A stretch of DNA of 64,000 nt from NCBI RefSeq assembly GCF_002893095.1, contig NZ_PKQQ01000016.1, positions 1 through 64,000 of the forward strand, read 5' to 3'. Shown in pieces: positions 8,240 through 18,669 of the stretch. The notes below the pieces were generated by a model, which saw only the letters and a list, made by a program, of their open reading frames with translations, did no database searches and was not told the DNA's origin. The position numbers and the translations under genes were made by a program. Origin of the DNA: Stenotrophomonas sp. VV52 (GTDB lineage Bacteria > Pseudomonadota > Gammaproteobacteria > Xanthomonadales > Xanthomonadaceae). Numbering within the stretch: the stretch's first letter is position 1; each line of letters begins with the position of its first letter.

Positions 8240-9781
8240 CTCGCTTTTAGCTGTTTTTTACACGAATCCCTGCCGACCCTCCAGTTGGGGCGGCCCTTCC
8301 AGTCGAGCGAGCTACCACTCAGCGACACGGACCTTTTGGAGGATTTGCTGCACTTTGCCTATCGGCTTCCCATTGCAGAGGTTCAGCGGCACGCGCGCAA
8401 TTGCGCGCTGAGCTTGGCAAGGCAAGCCGGACAGGGTCAATCTTTGTTCACATCTCTTATCCGGCGACTTATGGACGGTGAGTTGGACGCCCCCTTGCAG
8501 GCACTCGGAACGCTGCTCGCTGCCGACAGCGCGAACCTCGAGCCCGTATTGGGCCGCGCCGTAGCTGCAATGGTCAGTCACCGTGACATTGCGGTAGCCG
8601 AGTCAGCCACGCTCTTGTCGCATCGGTGGGGGCTGGCTGTCTCTTTGGACGCGACGCCACTGCCACTCTTCTATCTCCTCGAATTCAGTGACCTGCCAGA
8701 GAGCGACCAGGCATTCACGGACGAGAGAACTGGTGCAATGCGCGTCGAATCGCCGCTTGGCTGGACTCGTATGTTGCGCTCGACGGCACGTCACATTGCA
8801 AAGGCGGCAGACATCGAGGAGATGACAGTCCGCCGGCGCGCGGCGATGTTCATCCAGGATTGGGGTGGACTTGAGGCCTTCGGGCCCTCTGGTGTCAAAG
8901 AGCTTGAGGCTCAGCTTCGTGTCCTTGATATGCAGATCACTTACATGAAGCCACACGCCTACATTGCCATTGCTGCCCTTCGCCACGTCGCAGGGGAACT
9001 GCGCCTGGCCGGCAAGTTGGAGAGCCGGGACAGTCCGATGCTGTTGGAGAAATTGGGCTACCCCCTTCCGCCTCGGCCATTGATGCTCCCGCGAGTTCGT
9101 CCCGAGTGGATTCGAAGGCCGCTGATTGACCGAAGTGCCGGTTGGTCCGAGCGAGAGCAGAAGTGGATTGACGAGGTTGACGGCGATGTTGCCCCTTTCC
9201 TGGCGCACTGCGACGGCCAAGTCGTGGCCGAGGTGTCTCGCTTCCATATCCACAAGGCACGACTGTCAGAGCACCGCTTCTACCGCTTTAGAGCACCTTG
9301 GGCAGAGACTGATAGTGAAGACTTCGACGATTGTTACGCCAAGCTGCCCATCGCTGTTTGGCTAGGCCAGTACGTCCCACTCGACAATGATCTGGCACCA
9401 ACGCTGGTAAGGCGAGTTGTCTGCTCCGTGGACATGGGCTTTGACACAGCGGCCAATCCGTTTGCATTATGCCCAAACTGGGTTGAGGGGCTTCGCTGGC
9501 GCGCTCATGACGAGACACCGAGCGTATTCTTCGATGCGAGCGGAACGGTGGTCGCAGAGCTTCACTGGTGGCGTGACGCCGGCCCGGTTGGAATCGATGC
9601 GGATTCTCTGTGGGGCGAGGGTTGCTACCTCGTTGTGACGCCGGCTGGCCTGGAGCAACTCACCGCCGCTTGTGGGAAAGAGTCCTTAGCCGTTAACGTG
9701 TTCGCAAGCAGGCATATAGAGCAGCCGAGTAATTGCGGGCAAACTCTCCTAAGAACGGCGAAGGGCGGATACTCGGTCTAA
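8240..9781 (+). pseudogene. C-terminal part of a large helical protein, probably a truncated defence gene
   Basis: An open frame of about 513 codons with no good start: a stop at 8237 precedes it, and the first usable initiator is a TTG at 8285 (498 residues). The first 250 residues look like alpha-helical repeats (LLEDLLHFAYRLP, ARNCALSLARQ), followed by a mixed domain rich in Trp (WLGQYVPLDND, WVEGLRWRA, ELHWWRD). It begins in the middle of a helical repeat, which suggests that a long N-terminal part was lost. STAND and other large defence ATPases often have such C-termini, but no NTPase motif remains here. I do not recognise a named family. Confidence 0.5.
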
Positions 9782-9914
9782 GGCCATCCATACTCCGCTT
9801 CGATCCTAGACGCTTAACTACAGGCTGTTATCGCTGACGACAGCCCTTCTGGCGTAAGAACTGGAAGGACCGCTATGCGAGCGCAGCCTGCACCCACGCT
9901 GCCACGCCGCCCCG

Positions 9915-10097
9915 CTACCCGTTGAGGTAGTCGGCCTGCATACGCCCACGGCCCAGCAGATCCGACTGGGCCATGTTGGGCGTCACAACCTGGAGCGGCT
10001 CACCTGGCGATGCCAGCTGGCCCCATATCGGCTGGACATCGAATTCACAATGAGCCAACAGGACCGAGTATCTATGCGGGGCGCAACACCAAGATGA
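9915..10097 (-). pseudogene. Possible 3' remnant of an unidentified G+C-rich gene
   Basis: Within the 344-bp stretch between 9782 and 10125 a 60-codon open segment on the minus strand ends at 9915 and reads ...FDVQPIWGQLASPGEPLQVV and then GRGRMQADYLNG-stop, without an initiator. Its high G+C differs from the defence genes on both sides, and the sequence looks protein-like. It could be debris of a conjugative or phage gene. I see nothing else in this stretch. Confidence 0.2.
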
Positions 10098-10125
10098 CTA
10101 GCCGGCTCCATCTCACCCATACGCA

Positions 10126-13100
10126 TCATTCAAAGCGCTGTTCCCGTCGACTTTGATCTTGCGCCTCCCGCTGTCGCTCTCTTCTCACTGTGAGCTCGAC
10201 CCGTTCAAGCCTTTCCGCCGCAAGATTTCTCACTTCAGCCAATGGATGCTCCAGCAGCTCAGCAAAAGCTTTGGCCCGAATTTCTATGATGTCAGCCAAC
10301 GAGCTAGACCAACTCATGGGCTGGATTCCGGCAAACATCACATCGACGATGCATTGCTTGTCCACTGCGGCTTCCAGCAAGCCTTTGATGGACGCACTGA
10401 GGACAACGCGTTTGGGATGCTCTAGTGGTATATCGCTTGCCTCTACAGTTGAGTAGGCGCAAGTCGCTGCAGCAACGCGCACGATCCGATCTTGATCGCC
10501 ACGACACCAGGCAACCAGTCGATCCACCGGTATACTACTGAGTGACGGCGACGTACCTCCGAACCTATACTTGAAAAGGTGATCAATCAAACGACGCTCC
10601 CTATCGTCGCCCGTGAAGATATCTCCAAGGACAATCTCCGGGAAGTTGCGGAATAGCGTTGTGATGAGGACTTCGAAGTCAGAGCTACGAATTCTGAGAT
10701 CATCCAACCCTTCGCAAAGCAACCTCACGATCTCTTTGACTTCCTGTTCTGGAGCCGACTCAGATAGGCACTGCTGGGCGATGCGCTTGGTCCCTCGGAT
10801 GCGCTTCAGTTCAGTCTGTCCGCACTTCCCCGCGAGTAGACCGCGAATGGCGACGCGCCCTGCCGAAAGGAGATCTTCATTCGGCGCATAGTTTCCGCCT
10901 CTCCCCGCGAAGAATCGCATTTCCAGCACACTAAGCGTGGTGTAGAAGCCATCGTGCCGCTGGTTCAATATGGTGAATAGTTCCGTGAGCTCGCTGTCGG
11001 TAAGGGACTCGTGCATGCGGCCATAGGCAAGCTGACCAAACCGCCACGCTTCGAACTCTTCCCCTCGTGCCAACTCAATGAGCATATTGAACCCCCATGG
11101 GCCAATCTTGATGGCGCTGAGCAGGTAGATGAAAAACGCCCGCAACAATGGATGATCCAGCACGCGCTCCAGCATCACCATGGCCAAGCCGGGGTCGATA
11201 TCGTGCGCAGCGCTGATATAGCCTCGAAGCATCTGTGGATTGAGCTCCGCAGGCACTTGCAGTTGCACCAGGCTCAAGAGACGCTCATAAGTAGCAAGTA
11301 GGTCGACGCTGCCTTGCGCCAGCCCAATGCCGAAAGGATGCAGTGCATCGAACTCGCCCGACCAAATCCCTGGACCCAATCGCTCTAAGCAACTTAGCTC
11401 TGCTGCGGCCATCTCACCAAGAGAGATGATCTTCTCTTGGATCATCTCGTCACTGAAGGTTACTTGCTCCCCCCTACTCTCGATGTGATCCCAAGTATTG
11501 GACAGCACATAGGCCTCGATCTCCGAATAGAGGTCGGATGGTGCCGCAACGCGCGAAAGTGACTCCAGCCGAGCCAGTAGGTCGGGATGAGCTGAGTCGC
11601 CATCGAAGCCAAGCGTCTTCTTTACCGAGACCCACATCTGCGGCCACTCCCCCTTCGAAGCATGATTTCTGACTATCTCCTCGAGATCATCAAAACAGCC
11701 CGCAAACGTCCATAGTTCCCGAAAATGACCTGCCAGGAGTGAGCGCGCCCATTCGCGAAGAGTCAAGTCATCGCATGTAAGCGCCGGTCGCAGCAAGTTC
11801 AAGAAGCCGACATACCACTCGAGCTCTTCGGCACGCGTTCGCGGCTGCCAGCCAGCATCACGTCTACGTGCACCGAAGTCGAACGCCGAGAAAGACGTCC
11901 AGTGCGTCGCTTCGAACGCAGCATGGAACAGCTCGGCTGCGATCTCGCGATGCCTCTCGGTGCCCGACTCGAGTAGCTTGCTGACAAACGCGCACCGCCG
12001 TTCTGGTCGCGCCAGCGTACCTGACAGGTGCAACGAGAACAGATGCCGCATCTGTCCAACTATGCTGTCCCTGTTCTCACCTGACTTCTCGGCCTCGGAG
12101 AACTTCAGCATGACCGTCGCAGCACGATCAAACTTATCCTCGTCGTAAGCTAGCTGGTGCAGCAGGCGCACGAACAACCTGAAGTTTCGGTTCTCGCGCG
12201 AGGCAAAGCCTGGCTTGGTTGCGGCGTTCTCGATCAGCTGCAGCACGGTCTCCGGGAATACCGGCGCTATGTATAGCAATGCAGACAGCGTGCCTTCGTT
12301 ACACGATCCAATATCATGCAGCGGTCCGCCGGGGCTCACCCAACTATTTGCCATCCGAACCGCAGGCCCGAAATCGTGCAGGTATCCCAGTCGATGCGCA
12401 CATGAGACGAAAAGTCGGAGGTTCTCTGGCTTTAGCAGCTCGGCATTGATTGCGTCGACAGGGATGTTCTCCAGCGCACGCTTCGCCAAACGATTGGCAA
12501 GTGCATGAGGAAGAACTGCTCTCCACTCACCACGACTCTGCGCGAGCTGACGACGCATCAACTCAGCCTGAGCCCGATGCAGACCACGACGATCGAGGCC
12601 AACGACGGCACTTAGGACGCCAAGCTCATCATTGAACTCGGACGAGGAAACATTGAAGGAATAGACGAGCGATAGCGCTTCAGCGCATTCCAGAAGTTCA
12701 TTGGACGCTCCTTTTCGTTGACTGAACAACCTATGGAAAAGGTCCTCGTCGGAGAAGTTTGTCAACGTCTCATCTGCATCTACCCGGCTGGCCAGCGCGA
12801 TCGCGATGCGCGAATTGCCCCCGGAAAATTCGGCGATTTTGCCAGCGTTCAACTTCCCGATGTCTGGGTGCCGCCGCTGGATCAGCATCGAGACCGTCTC
12901 CTCGCTGCACGGCTCGAGGTGGATCACTTCGGTTTCCTCAGGACGATCGTCCGAGATGTCGTACTCGATTGTCAGAAGGCTGAGCATCGCGCTACTTGCG
13001 GAGACCTGCTTCTGCAACTGCCGATGCACGTCTGGCGGGCAGTTGTCCAGCACCAATTGAACCGCATGATCGTTAGCCACGATGTATGAAACTAGCTCGG

Positions 13101-13950
13101 ATGCCGTCGGTGTCAAGTTCTCACCCAGGTCGGCGTAGATTGCGCTAGCTGGTGACAAGGCCTCCTCACCAACGTTCGCCTCAAACAGGGCCTGCGCGAA
13201 TCGCGTCTTCCCCACTCCGGAGAGGCCGGTGATGCGAACCGCACTACCGCGGCGGCGCAACCGTTCTCGAGCTAGATGTATGCCCTCAGAAACAGGCATG
13301 GGAGTCTTTGCGCTCGAGTTCGCGTCAATCACGCAGGGGTGGTCATCAACAAGGAATGCGTCGTTCTGGGCTGGGGGAGTAGCTGCCCACCTCCCGAAAG
13401 GCCTCCAGCCGGACAAGGGGCGGCCGAGGCGCGCACGAACCCACAGCGCAACGCTTGGATGCCGCCGTAGCCAAGTCGCCAATCGATCTCGACCATAAAA
13501 GTCAACGCGCAGAGACGCTTTTCCAGGAAGGATCCCCGCGACCGCCTCCATCGCCCGCACTCGACTCGCCAACATGCTGTCTGAACAATCGTCCTTGCCA
13601 CTAACGATAATGTAGGCACCATTCCGATCGGCAAGATCTGCAAGTACGAGCTTTGGGGTGCCACCCTCCAACATCTCGTCCCTGCATGCCGCCGCACCCA
13701 TAGCACGCTTCTTGACCTGGAAACCGCAGATCCCACGAGGAACAAAGCCGTCGTTGGACGGCAAGTCCATAGCCTCAATACGGACATCCAAACCGCCATC
13801 AGGTGCCTCCTGCGCACCTCCCCACATAACGCTCTTCGGCCGACGCCCCTGCTGGATTACCTCCGCTTCGCAAAGACGGGCAACCAATTCACGCAGATCG
13901 CCAGCACTGAGCGCCGTGATATCTACAGCATCAAGTTCAAAAAATCTCAT
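10126..13950 (-). CDS. Avs-like STAND NTPase with N-terminal PD-(D/E)XK nuclease domain
   Basis: A 1274-residue protein. Residues 1-170 look like an Mrr-type nuclease domain: GGLDV with Asp55, then a beta strand FQVKK (Gln78-Val-Lys80), the (E/Q)xK signature. A STAND/AAA-type NTPase follows, with Walker A GLSGVGKT at 242-249 and a Walker B-like LVLDN near 299-303. The rest (about 450-1274) is alpha-helical repeat, the usual sensor region. This order (effector, NTPase, repeats) matches antiviral STAND proteins such as Avs, which recognise a phage protein, oligomerise and cut DNA. It lies 91 bp downstream of jetD on the same strand and may be read from the jet promoter. The exact Avs subtype cannot be assigned by eye. 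Confidence 0.75.
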   Translation of the reverse strand: MRFFELDAVDITALSAGDLRELVARLCEAEVIQQGRRPKSVMWGGAQEAPDGGLDVRIEAMDLPSNDGFVPRGICGFQVKKRAMGAAACRDEMLEGGTPKLVLADLADRNGAYIIVSGKDDCSDSMLASRVRAMEAVAGILPGKASLRVDFYGRDRLATWLRRHPSVALWVRARLGRPLSGWRPFGRWAATPPAQNDAFLVDDHPCVIDANSSAKTPMPVSEGIHLARERLRRRGSAVRITGLSGVGKTRFAQALFEANVGEEALSPASAIYADLGENLTPTASELVSYIVANDHAVQLVLDNCPPDVHRQLQKQVSASSAMLSLLTIEYDISDDRPEETEVIHLEPCSEETVSMLIQRRHPDIGKLNAGKIAEFSGGNSRIAIALASRVDADETLTNFSDEDLFHRLFSQRKGASNELLECAEALSLVYSFNVSSSEFNDELGVLSAVVGLDRRGLHRAQAELMRRQLAQSRGEWRAVLPHALANRLAKRALENIPVDAINAELLKPENLRLFVSCAHRLGYLHDFGPAVRMANSWVSPGGPLHDIGSCNEGTLSALLYIAPVFPETVLQLIENAATKPGFASRENRNFRLFVRLLHQLAYDEDKFDRAATVMLKFSEAEKSGENRDSIVGQMRHLFSLHLSGTLARPERRCAFVSKLLESGTERHREIAAELFHAAFEATHWTSFSAFDFGARRRDAGWQPRTRAEELEWYVGFLNLLRPALTCDDLTLREWARSLLAGHFRELWTFAGCFDDLEEIVRNHASKGEWPQMWVSVKKTLGFDGDSAHPDLLARLESLSRVAAPSDLYSEIEAYVLSNTWDHIESRGEQVTFSDEMIQEKIISLGEMAAAELSCLERLGPGIWSGEFDALHPFGIGLAQGSVDLLATYERLLSLVQLQVPAELNPQMLRGYISAAHDIDPGLAMVMLERVLDHPLLRAFFIYLLSAIKIGPWGFNMLIELARGEEFEAWRFGQLAYGRMHESLTDSELTELFTILNQRHDGFYTTLSVLEMRFFAGRGGNYAPNEDLLSAGRVAIRGLLAGKCGQTELKRIRGTKRIAQQCLSESAPEQEVKEIVRLLCEGLDDLRIRSSDFEVLITTLFRNFPEIVLGDIFTGDDRERRLIDHLFKYRFGGTSPSLSSIPVDRLVAWCRGDQDRIVRVAAATCAYSTVEASDIPLEHPKRVVLSASIKGLLEAAVDKQCIVDVMFAGIQPMSWSSSLADIIEIRAKAFAELLEHPLAEVRNLAAERLERVELTVRRERQREAQDQSRREQRFE

Positions 13951-14041
13951 GATTCCCTTCCCGCAATGATCGGGGCACGCGCATCAAGGCATTAAAGACG
14001 GCGCAAAGCAATTTGTCGCCTAGGTCAGACTGCCCAGAATT

Positions 14042-15253
14042 CTAGGAGCCTGGAAACTGTGGAAGGAGAACCTCCTGCTCCAGCGTCCCCGGATGCGTTT
14101 CCACATGAATGGCCAAGTCATTCCACCCGATGGATCGACAAGTTCGAGACATTGCGCTAGACACCGATTCAGCCGTTGGCTTGAGAGCGTAACCGAGACC
14201 AATGAGCTCCCTGGGATCCATCAACCACGGCTTCAGGGTGAACCCCGCCTCGGCGGCAGATCCTGCGATGACGGCGCCAATCCTCATCCCGCCCTCATCC
14301 AAGTCGCCGAAATGGAACGCCTGAGTTGTCTGGCGAGGAAGTGATTTCAAGATCAGCATGTAGACCTGTCTCCAGGATGGGGACGGCATACCACCGGTAT
14401 AGAGCAGTACGAGGCCGACCTGATCAGATGCAGCCTCAGCAAACTCATGGAATGTCTGTCGATTCTCAATGGTAAGAACACGCCAGCTCGGCACGGCTGG
14501 ATTCGGCACGAATCCAGCGATGTGGGCAGGAGCGAAGCCGAGATATGGATGAACCACTCCCACCACCGTAGTCGACGTAACAACCGTAAGCGGACCTGAG
14601 ATCAGTACGGGCAATGGTTCCTTGTGCAGGCCTATGGCCGAGAAGACCTCGCTACTATCAAGTCCAGATGGTGCAATAGAGTTGAACCAAAGCAAATCGA
14701 TCCATTTCACGATGCCCTCCACTCGCTTGCTGTCACCAAACATCATGGCCGAAACCCGGCGCAACAGTTCGTCCCTGACGACACCTCGCCTTGCTGAAAT
14801 GAGTCTGATTGCATCCAGTATTTGCGCTACAGAAGCATCGGTAGCCTCTTGCCCGCGAACCTTATGGCCCAGCGACCAGCGCTCAATGACCTCGGTCAGT
14901 ACGGGGAAAAGGCCGGTGTGAGTGTCCAGCATGGAACGGGCCTCTGATACGGAATCACGACGAAGTCGTGCGCCCAAGAAGTTCGCCAGCTTTGCGAGGT
15001 TCAGTACGGCAACGCCCGCAACATCTAGAGGCGGCTGCACCATCACCTTGGCCTTGATTTCGATGGCTCCAGAGCGCTCAGCCAGTTCAAGTTCGGAACG
15101 AAACGCTCTTGCATCCTCGATGCTGCGCAGGCTGAAGAACTCTGGGCATGATGACTCTGTCAGCCTGAGAGCTATTCGCTCATCCTTGCCACGACTCACT
15201 GCTTTCTGGGAGCGATTGAAAATTGACGTCAGGAAGGCCCGGGCTATAGTCAT
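14042..15253 (-). CDS. jetD: Wadjet nuclease subunit JetD
   Basis: A 403-residue protein with the DUF3322 (N-terminal) and DUF2220 Toprim-like (C-terminal) layout of JetD, the nuclease that cuts plasmid DNA once the SMC-like JetABC motor has extruded and measured a small circle. The Toprim acidic cluster is seen as FGDLDEGG near residue 320, with a hydrophobic strand before it (QVYMLILKSLP). The start overlaps the jetC stop as ATGA, so translation is coupled. It is the last Jet gene; an Avs-like gene follows on the same strand. Confidence 0.88.
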   Translation of the reverse strand: MTIARAFLTSIFNRSQKAVSRGKDERIALRLTESSCPEFFSLRSIEDARAFRSELELAERSGAIEIKAKVMVQPPLDVAGVAVLNLAKLANFLGARLRRDSVSEARSMLDTHTGLFPVLTEVIERWSLGHKVRGQEATDASVAQILDAIRLISARRGVVRDELLRRVSAMMFGDSKRVEGIVKWIDLLWFNSIAPSGLDSSEVFSAIGLHKEPLPVLISGPLTVVTSTTVVGVVHPYLGFAPAHIAGFVPNPAVPSWRVLTIENRQTFHEFAEAASDQVGLVLLYTGGMPSPSWRQVYMLILKSLPRQTTQAFHFGDLDEGGMRIGAVIAGSAAEAGFTLKPWLMDPRELIGLGYALKPTAESVSSAMSRTCRSIGWNDLAIHVETHPGTLEQEVLLPQFPGS

Positions 15254-18200
15254 GCAACGACCCCTTCCCCATGGGGCATTCGACTTGCTTCAACACGCTT
15301 GAGCTCTTCCTCGAGAAGCTCGGGATGCTTGCGCCAGTTGTCGGAATCCAGAATTACATGACCATCGTCATCAATGCGGACGTGTTTGATGGAGATAAGA
15401 TCGTCGTCACGGTACATCTCGATGTAGGTATCCACCGATTCGTTGATCTTACCCAAGGCATCGTCCGGTGCCGCGACGATGGGCTGAAGGCCCAATGCCT
15501 TCAGGTACTCAAAGACGGCACGGGTATTCACTGAGTCAATCTTGTCACCCAACTCATCGAAAATTATCAGCGACATGCCGCCTTGATCACCGCGCAACTT
15601 TCCCAATGCGCGCGCCATCGACGCTGCAGCAACGATGAAAAGAGGCGCGCGGTGCTCGCCCCCGGAACCCTTGTCCATGCGCTTTGAGAAGTCGGTCACC
15701 GTCACACCATTGCTGCGAACGTCAATCTCGAAGTTGAAGAAATTGCGATAGTCCTCCAGAAGCCTGTTGGCCTCTGCATCCTTTCCCTCAAGCATCGCCC
15801 TGAACTCAGGAGGAGCATCCACCTGGCCAGAGAAGATATCCCCCTCCAGTCCCGCACCAGCCACCTTCAGTATGAATTTGTACAGCGACTCATGATCCTT
15901 ATTGAGATTGGTGACGAAGTGATACTTCTCGTTGTTCGAGAATGGCGGCAAGCGCTCCATCGTACTGTTCAGCTCATTGAGCGTGCTGCGCATGCTGGCG
16001 AAGTGGTCGCTCAGGCGGGCGGCGATCTGCACCTTGAACGTTTGCTCTGCCGCTTCTGCAGCTTCCGCGGAAAGCACTTGGTAGTGATGGAGCTCGGATT
16101 CCTCTAGCCGTTGCTTCTCCTGAGCCATTGTCTCGCACATGGCGCCCAGGTCGCCCACCGCGATATCCATCTGAGGATCGAATTGGTTTGCGTACGTGGA
16201 CATGTCACTTGCCAACGCCTGCACTTGGGAAGACAGCTGATTGCCACTTCTAACCGTAGCGTCACTGATCTTCGCCACAATCGTATGCAGCGATAGGCCG
16301 GAACCATCAAACTCATCGCGTTTTGTTTCGAACCACTCATCACCCACGTATTCATTGCGGCGACTGAGAGCCGCCTTTGAGCAGATTCCGTTGGTTCTAT
16401 CCGCAAGCTCGTCTAGCCGTCTCTGTGCTTGCCGGAAAGCCTCACCATGAGTTCCGACGTCTCTGCTGCTTTCTTCCAGCTTCGACTGTGCTGCCAAGGC
16501 AGCTCGCCTTGCCTCTGTGATGAGCAGCTGACGAGCAAGGAGATCAGGTGCGCTTGCGATCTCTTGCATCGCCGCCTTTGCATCAAGCGCGGATTGCTCC
16601 TGAATGTGCGAGTTCAGCCATCTTTCAATGTCCTGGATACGTCCTTCAAGTCCCACCAACTTCTCAAGGGCTTCAACCAACTGGCGCGACCGGTTCGCCT
16701 CCTGCTCGCACTCGGCTGCGTTCTGCCCCAACGTGCTGCGCTGCTGCCGAAGCACCGCCAGGCGATGGCTGGCATCTTGGCGTCCCAGCACCAGTTCCGT
16801 TGCAGACAAGGGGCGTCGACGGCCGAAATCAGCACGTCCAGCCTGCTCGCCAGTACGGGTGAAGCCCTCAGGGCTATCCGTAGTGACGCGCTCCAATCGC
16901 TCCAGCCGGCCGAGTCGAAGACGGATATAGTCCACCGCCACTTGATTGTCACCCGCGATCAGATGCGCGAGACCCATTGGCGGAACTACACCCATATCCG
17001 CCTTCGACTTCACCGGGTTCACCAACAGTACTGAATCCGGCTTTGTATCCCACGGAATCTTGTTGAAAACGGACAAGGCATCCTCAAATTTGCCGCTACG
17101 GACAACCAGGGCAGTGCGCGAACGACCAAGGAATCCCTCGATTACGGGTGCCCAGTCAGCATCTGTGACCGTGACCAAATCGCAGACGGGCGTGCACAGA
17201 AGTCCTTTATCTCCAAGTATGTTCACAACTGCTTGGACGGCCGGCGGGAGTTCCGCTTTGCCTTCTTGGATGCGTTTGATCTGCTCGTTAGCGATCCTAA
17301 GCTCATTTCCGAGCTTGGACAGCCTCTGCTCGTCATGGTCTAGCTGACGCCTTGCCGACTGGATGATCGGAGCAACCCGCATGCTGGACTCGCGCAATGC
17401 TGCCGAGGCCTGCGAAACGTCAAGCACAAGCGCATCGGATACGGATGTGCTGGAAACCGCGTCAAGAAGCTCAACCCAAGGCATCGCCAGATGCTGCCAG
17501 CCTCCGAGATCGGGTTTCACGCGGTTGGCCTTCTCGAAGCCCGCCACCACCTCGCGAAGGGCCTGGGCCACATTGGTTTTGATAGGTCTAAGTGATCTCT
17601 CTCGTTCGCTGGCCAGGTCACGGGCGGCACTGATCGCCGGATCTGCTGCTGATTGAAGCTCTAGTTCGATGTGCACGCCGTTGAGTCGATCATGCTCTGC
17701 CTTGGCGCTGTCGACTGCGTTCTGCGCTGCCTGATGCCTGTCCCGCGCTTCATGCAGCGTAGTTTGTGCCGCATCAACAGCATCCATGTGTTGTTCACGC
17801 TCATAGTCATCCAACAGCGCCCTATAGGTCGCTGCGTGCATCCGAGTCTGAGTAGCCTTATGACCGGCTGCGATCAAGCTTTTGACGTACTCAAGCCTGT
17901 CCAGTGTTTCCAGAACCTTGGCTTGAAGCGAGCGCAGATTGTCGAGCTGGGAGCGGAAGTTCTTGAGCTCGATAGGATGGGCATCGACAATGTAATTTCG
18001 AACAAAGCTGCTGGTGTCAGGAACTTTCTGCAGATTAAGCGCATTCTTCATCGCTCGCCGAAAAGCTCTCGGGTCGATGCTGCCCCCTCCTTTGGGGCGC
18101 AAGGCGAACAACATTGCTTCAACCTGCTTCTCCGCCGACGGAGGCACTGCGAGCCTACCATTCACGCGACTGACTGCGTCCTCCATCAGCTTATTGAACG

Positions 18201-18669
18201 TTCCCCAGGCCAACGGCAAAAGTTCCGCCTCGGCGTTCGCTTCAAGATGATCATCTAACGCGAGCGCAACCCCTTGGACCACATAGCGCCCGTAGACGTG
18301 CAGCTTTGGGTCGCCCACTGATGCGCCCAGGGCCAGGCCAACCGAAACCGGCGGCAATTCGCCCTCAGTGTCGCGAAACACCATGGTCAAATAGGACGTC
18401 GCATTCTCACGAATATGCTCGTCACCGCGATAGTAACCGAGGCAGTATTCGCGCACTGAACGCCCCCGAGTGCCTGATACGCCCCCTGACTGCGCATTGA
18501 GATCGATTTGATTCTGATCCCCTCCGTACAAGACGATCTGCATCGCATCCAGAATCGCAGATTTTCCCGATCCGTTAGGCGCCACAATGCCCGTTGCAGG
18601 ACTAAAGCTCAGGGTTTCGGCACGGAATAGGAAAAACTGTACCAGGTGAAATTTCTCAAGCAGATACAT
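15250..18669 (-). CDS. jetC: Wadjet SMC-like ATPase JetC
   Basis: A 1139-residue SMC/MukB-like ATPase. Walker A is at 28-37 (APNGSGKS, preceded by VQFFLFRAE), the ABC signature region GSGGEHRAP and Walker B LIIFDELGDKID are near the C-terminus, and long charged coiled coils with a hinge-like globular region (about 480-620) lie between. It forms the loop-extruding motor of the anti-plasmid Wadjet system with JetA (kleisin) and JetB. The start at 18669 (MYLLEKF) is preferred because GGAGG lies 6 nt upstream; it overlaps the jetB end by 14 bp. An upstream in-frame ATG at 18690 lacks a ribosome site. Confidence 0.92.
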   Translation of the reverse strand: MYLLEKFHLVQFFLFRAETLSFSPATGIVAPNGSGKSAILDAMQIVLYGGDQNQIDLNAQSGGVSGTRGRSVREYCLGYYRGDEHIRENATSYLTMVFRDTEGELPPVSVGLALGASVGDPKLHVYGRYVVQGVALALDDHLEANAEAELLPLAWGTFNKLMEDAVSRVNGRLAVPPSAEKQVEAMLFALRPKGGGSIDPRAFRRAMKNALNLQKVPDTSSFVRNYIVDAHPIELKNFRSQLDNLRSLQAKVLETLDRLEYVKSLIAAGHKATQTRMHAATYRALLDDYEREQHMDAVDAAQTTLHEARDRHQAAQNAVDSAKAEHDRLNGVHIELELQSAADPAISAARDLASERERSLRPIKTNVAQALREVVAGFEKANRVKPDLGGWQHLAMPWVELLDAVSSTSVSDALVLDVSQASAALRESSMRVAPIIQSARRQLDHDEQRLSKLGNELRIANEQIKRIQEGKAELPPAVQAVVNILGDKGLLCTPVCDLVTVTDADWAPVIEGFLGRSRTALVVRSGKFEDALSVFNKIPWDTKPDSVLLVNPVKSKADMGVVPPMGLAHLIAGDNQVAVDYIRLRLGRLERLERVTTDSPEGFTRTGEQAGRADFGRRRPLSATELVLGRQDASHRLAVLRQQRSTLGQNAAECEQEANRSRQLVEALEKLVGLEGRIQDIERWLNSHIQEQSALDAKAAMQEIASAPDLLARQLLITEARRAALAAQSKLEESSRDVGTHGEAFRQAQRRLDELADRTNGICSKAALSRRNEYVGDEWFETKRDEFDGSGLSLHTIVAKISDATVRSGNQLSSQVQALASDMSTYANQFDPQMDIAVGDLGAMCETMAQEKQRLEESELHHYQVLSAEAAEAAEQTFKVQIAARLSDHFASMRSTLNELNSTMERLPPFSNNEKYHFVTNLNKDHESLYKFILKVAGAGLEGDIFSGQVDAPPEFRAMLEGKDAEANRLLEDYRNFFNFEIDVRSNGVTVTDFSKRMDKGSGGEHRAPLFIVAAASMARALGKLRGDQGGMSLIIFDELGDKIDSVNTRAVFEYLKALGLQPIVAAPDDALGKINESVDTYIEMYRDDDLISIKHVRIDDDGHVILDSDNWRKHPELLEEELKRVEASRMPHGEGVVA

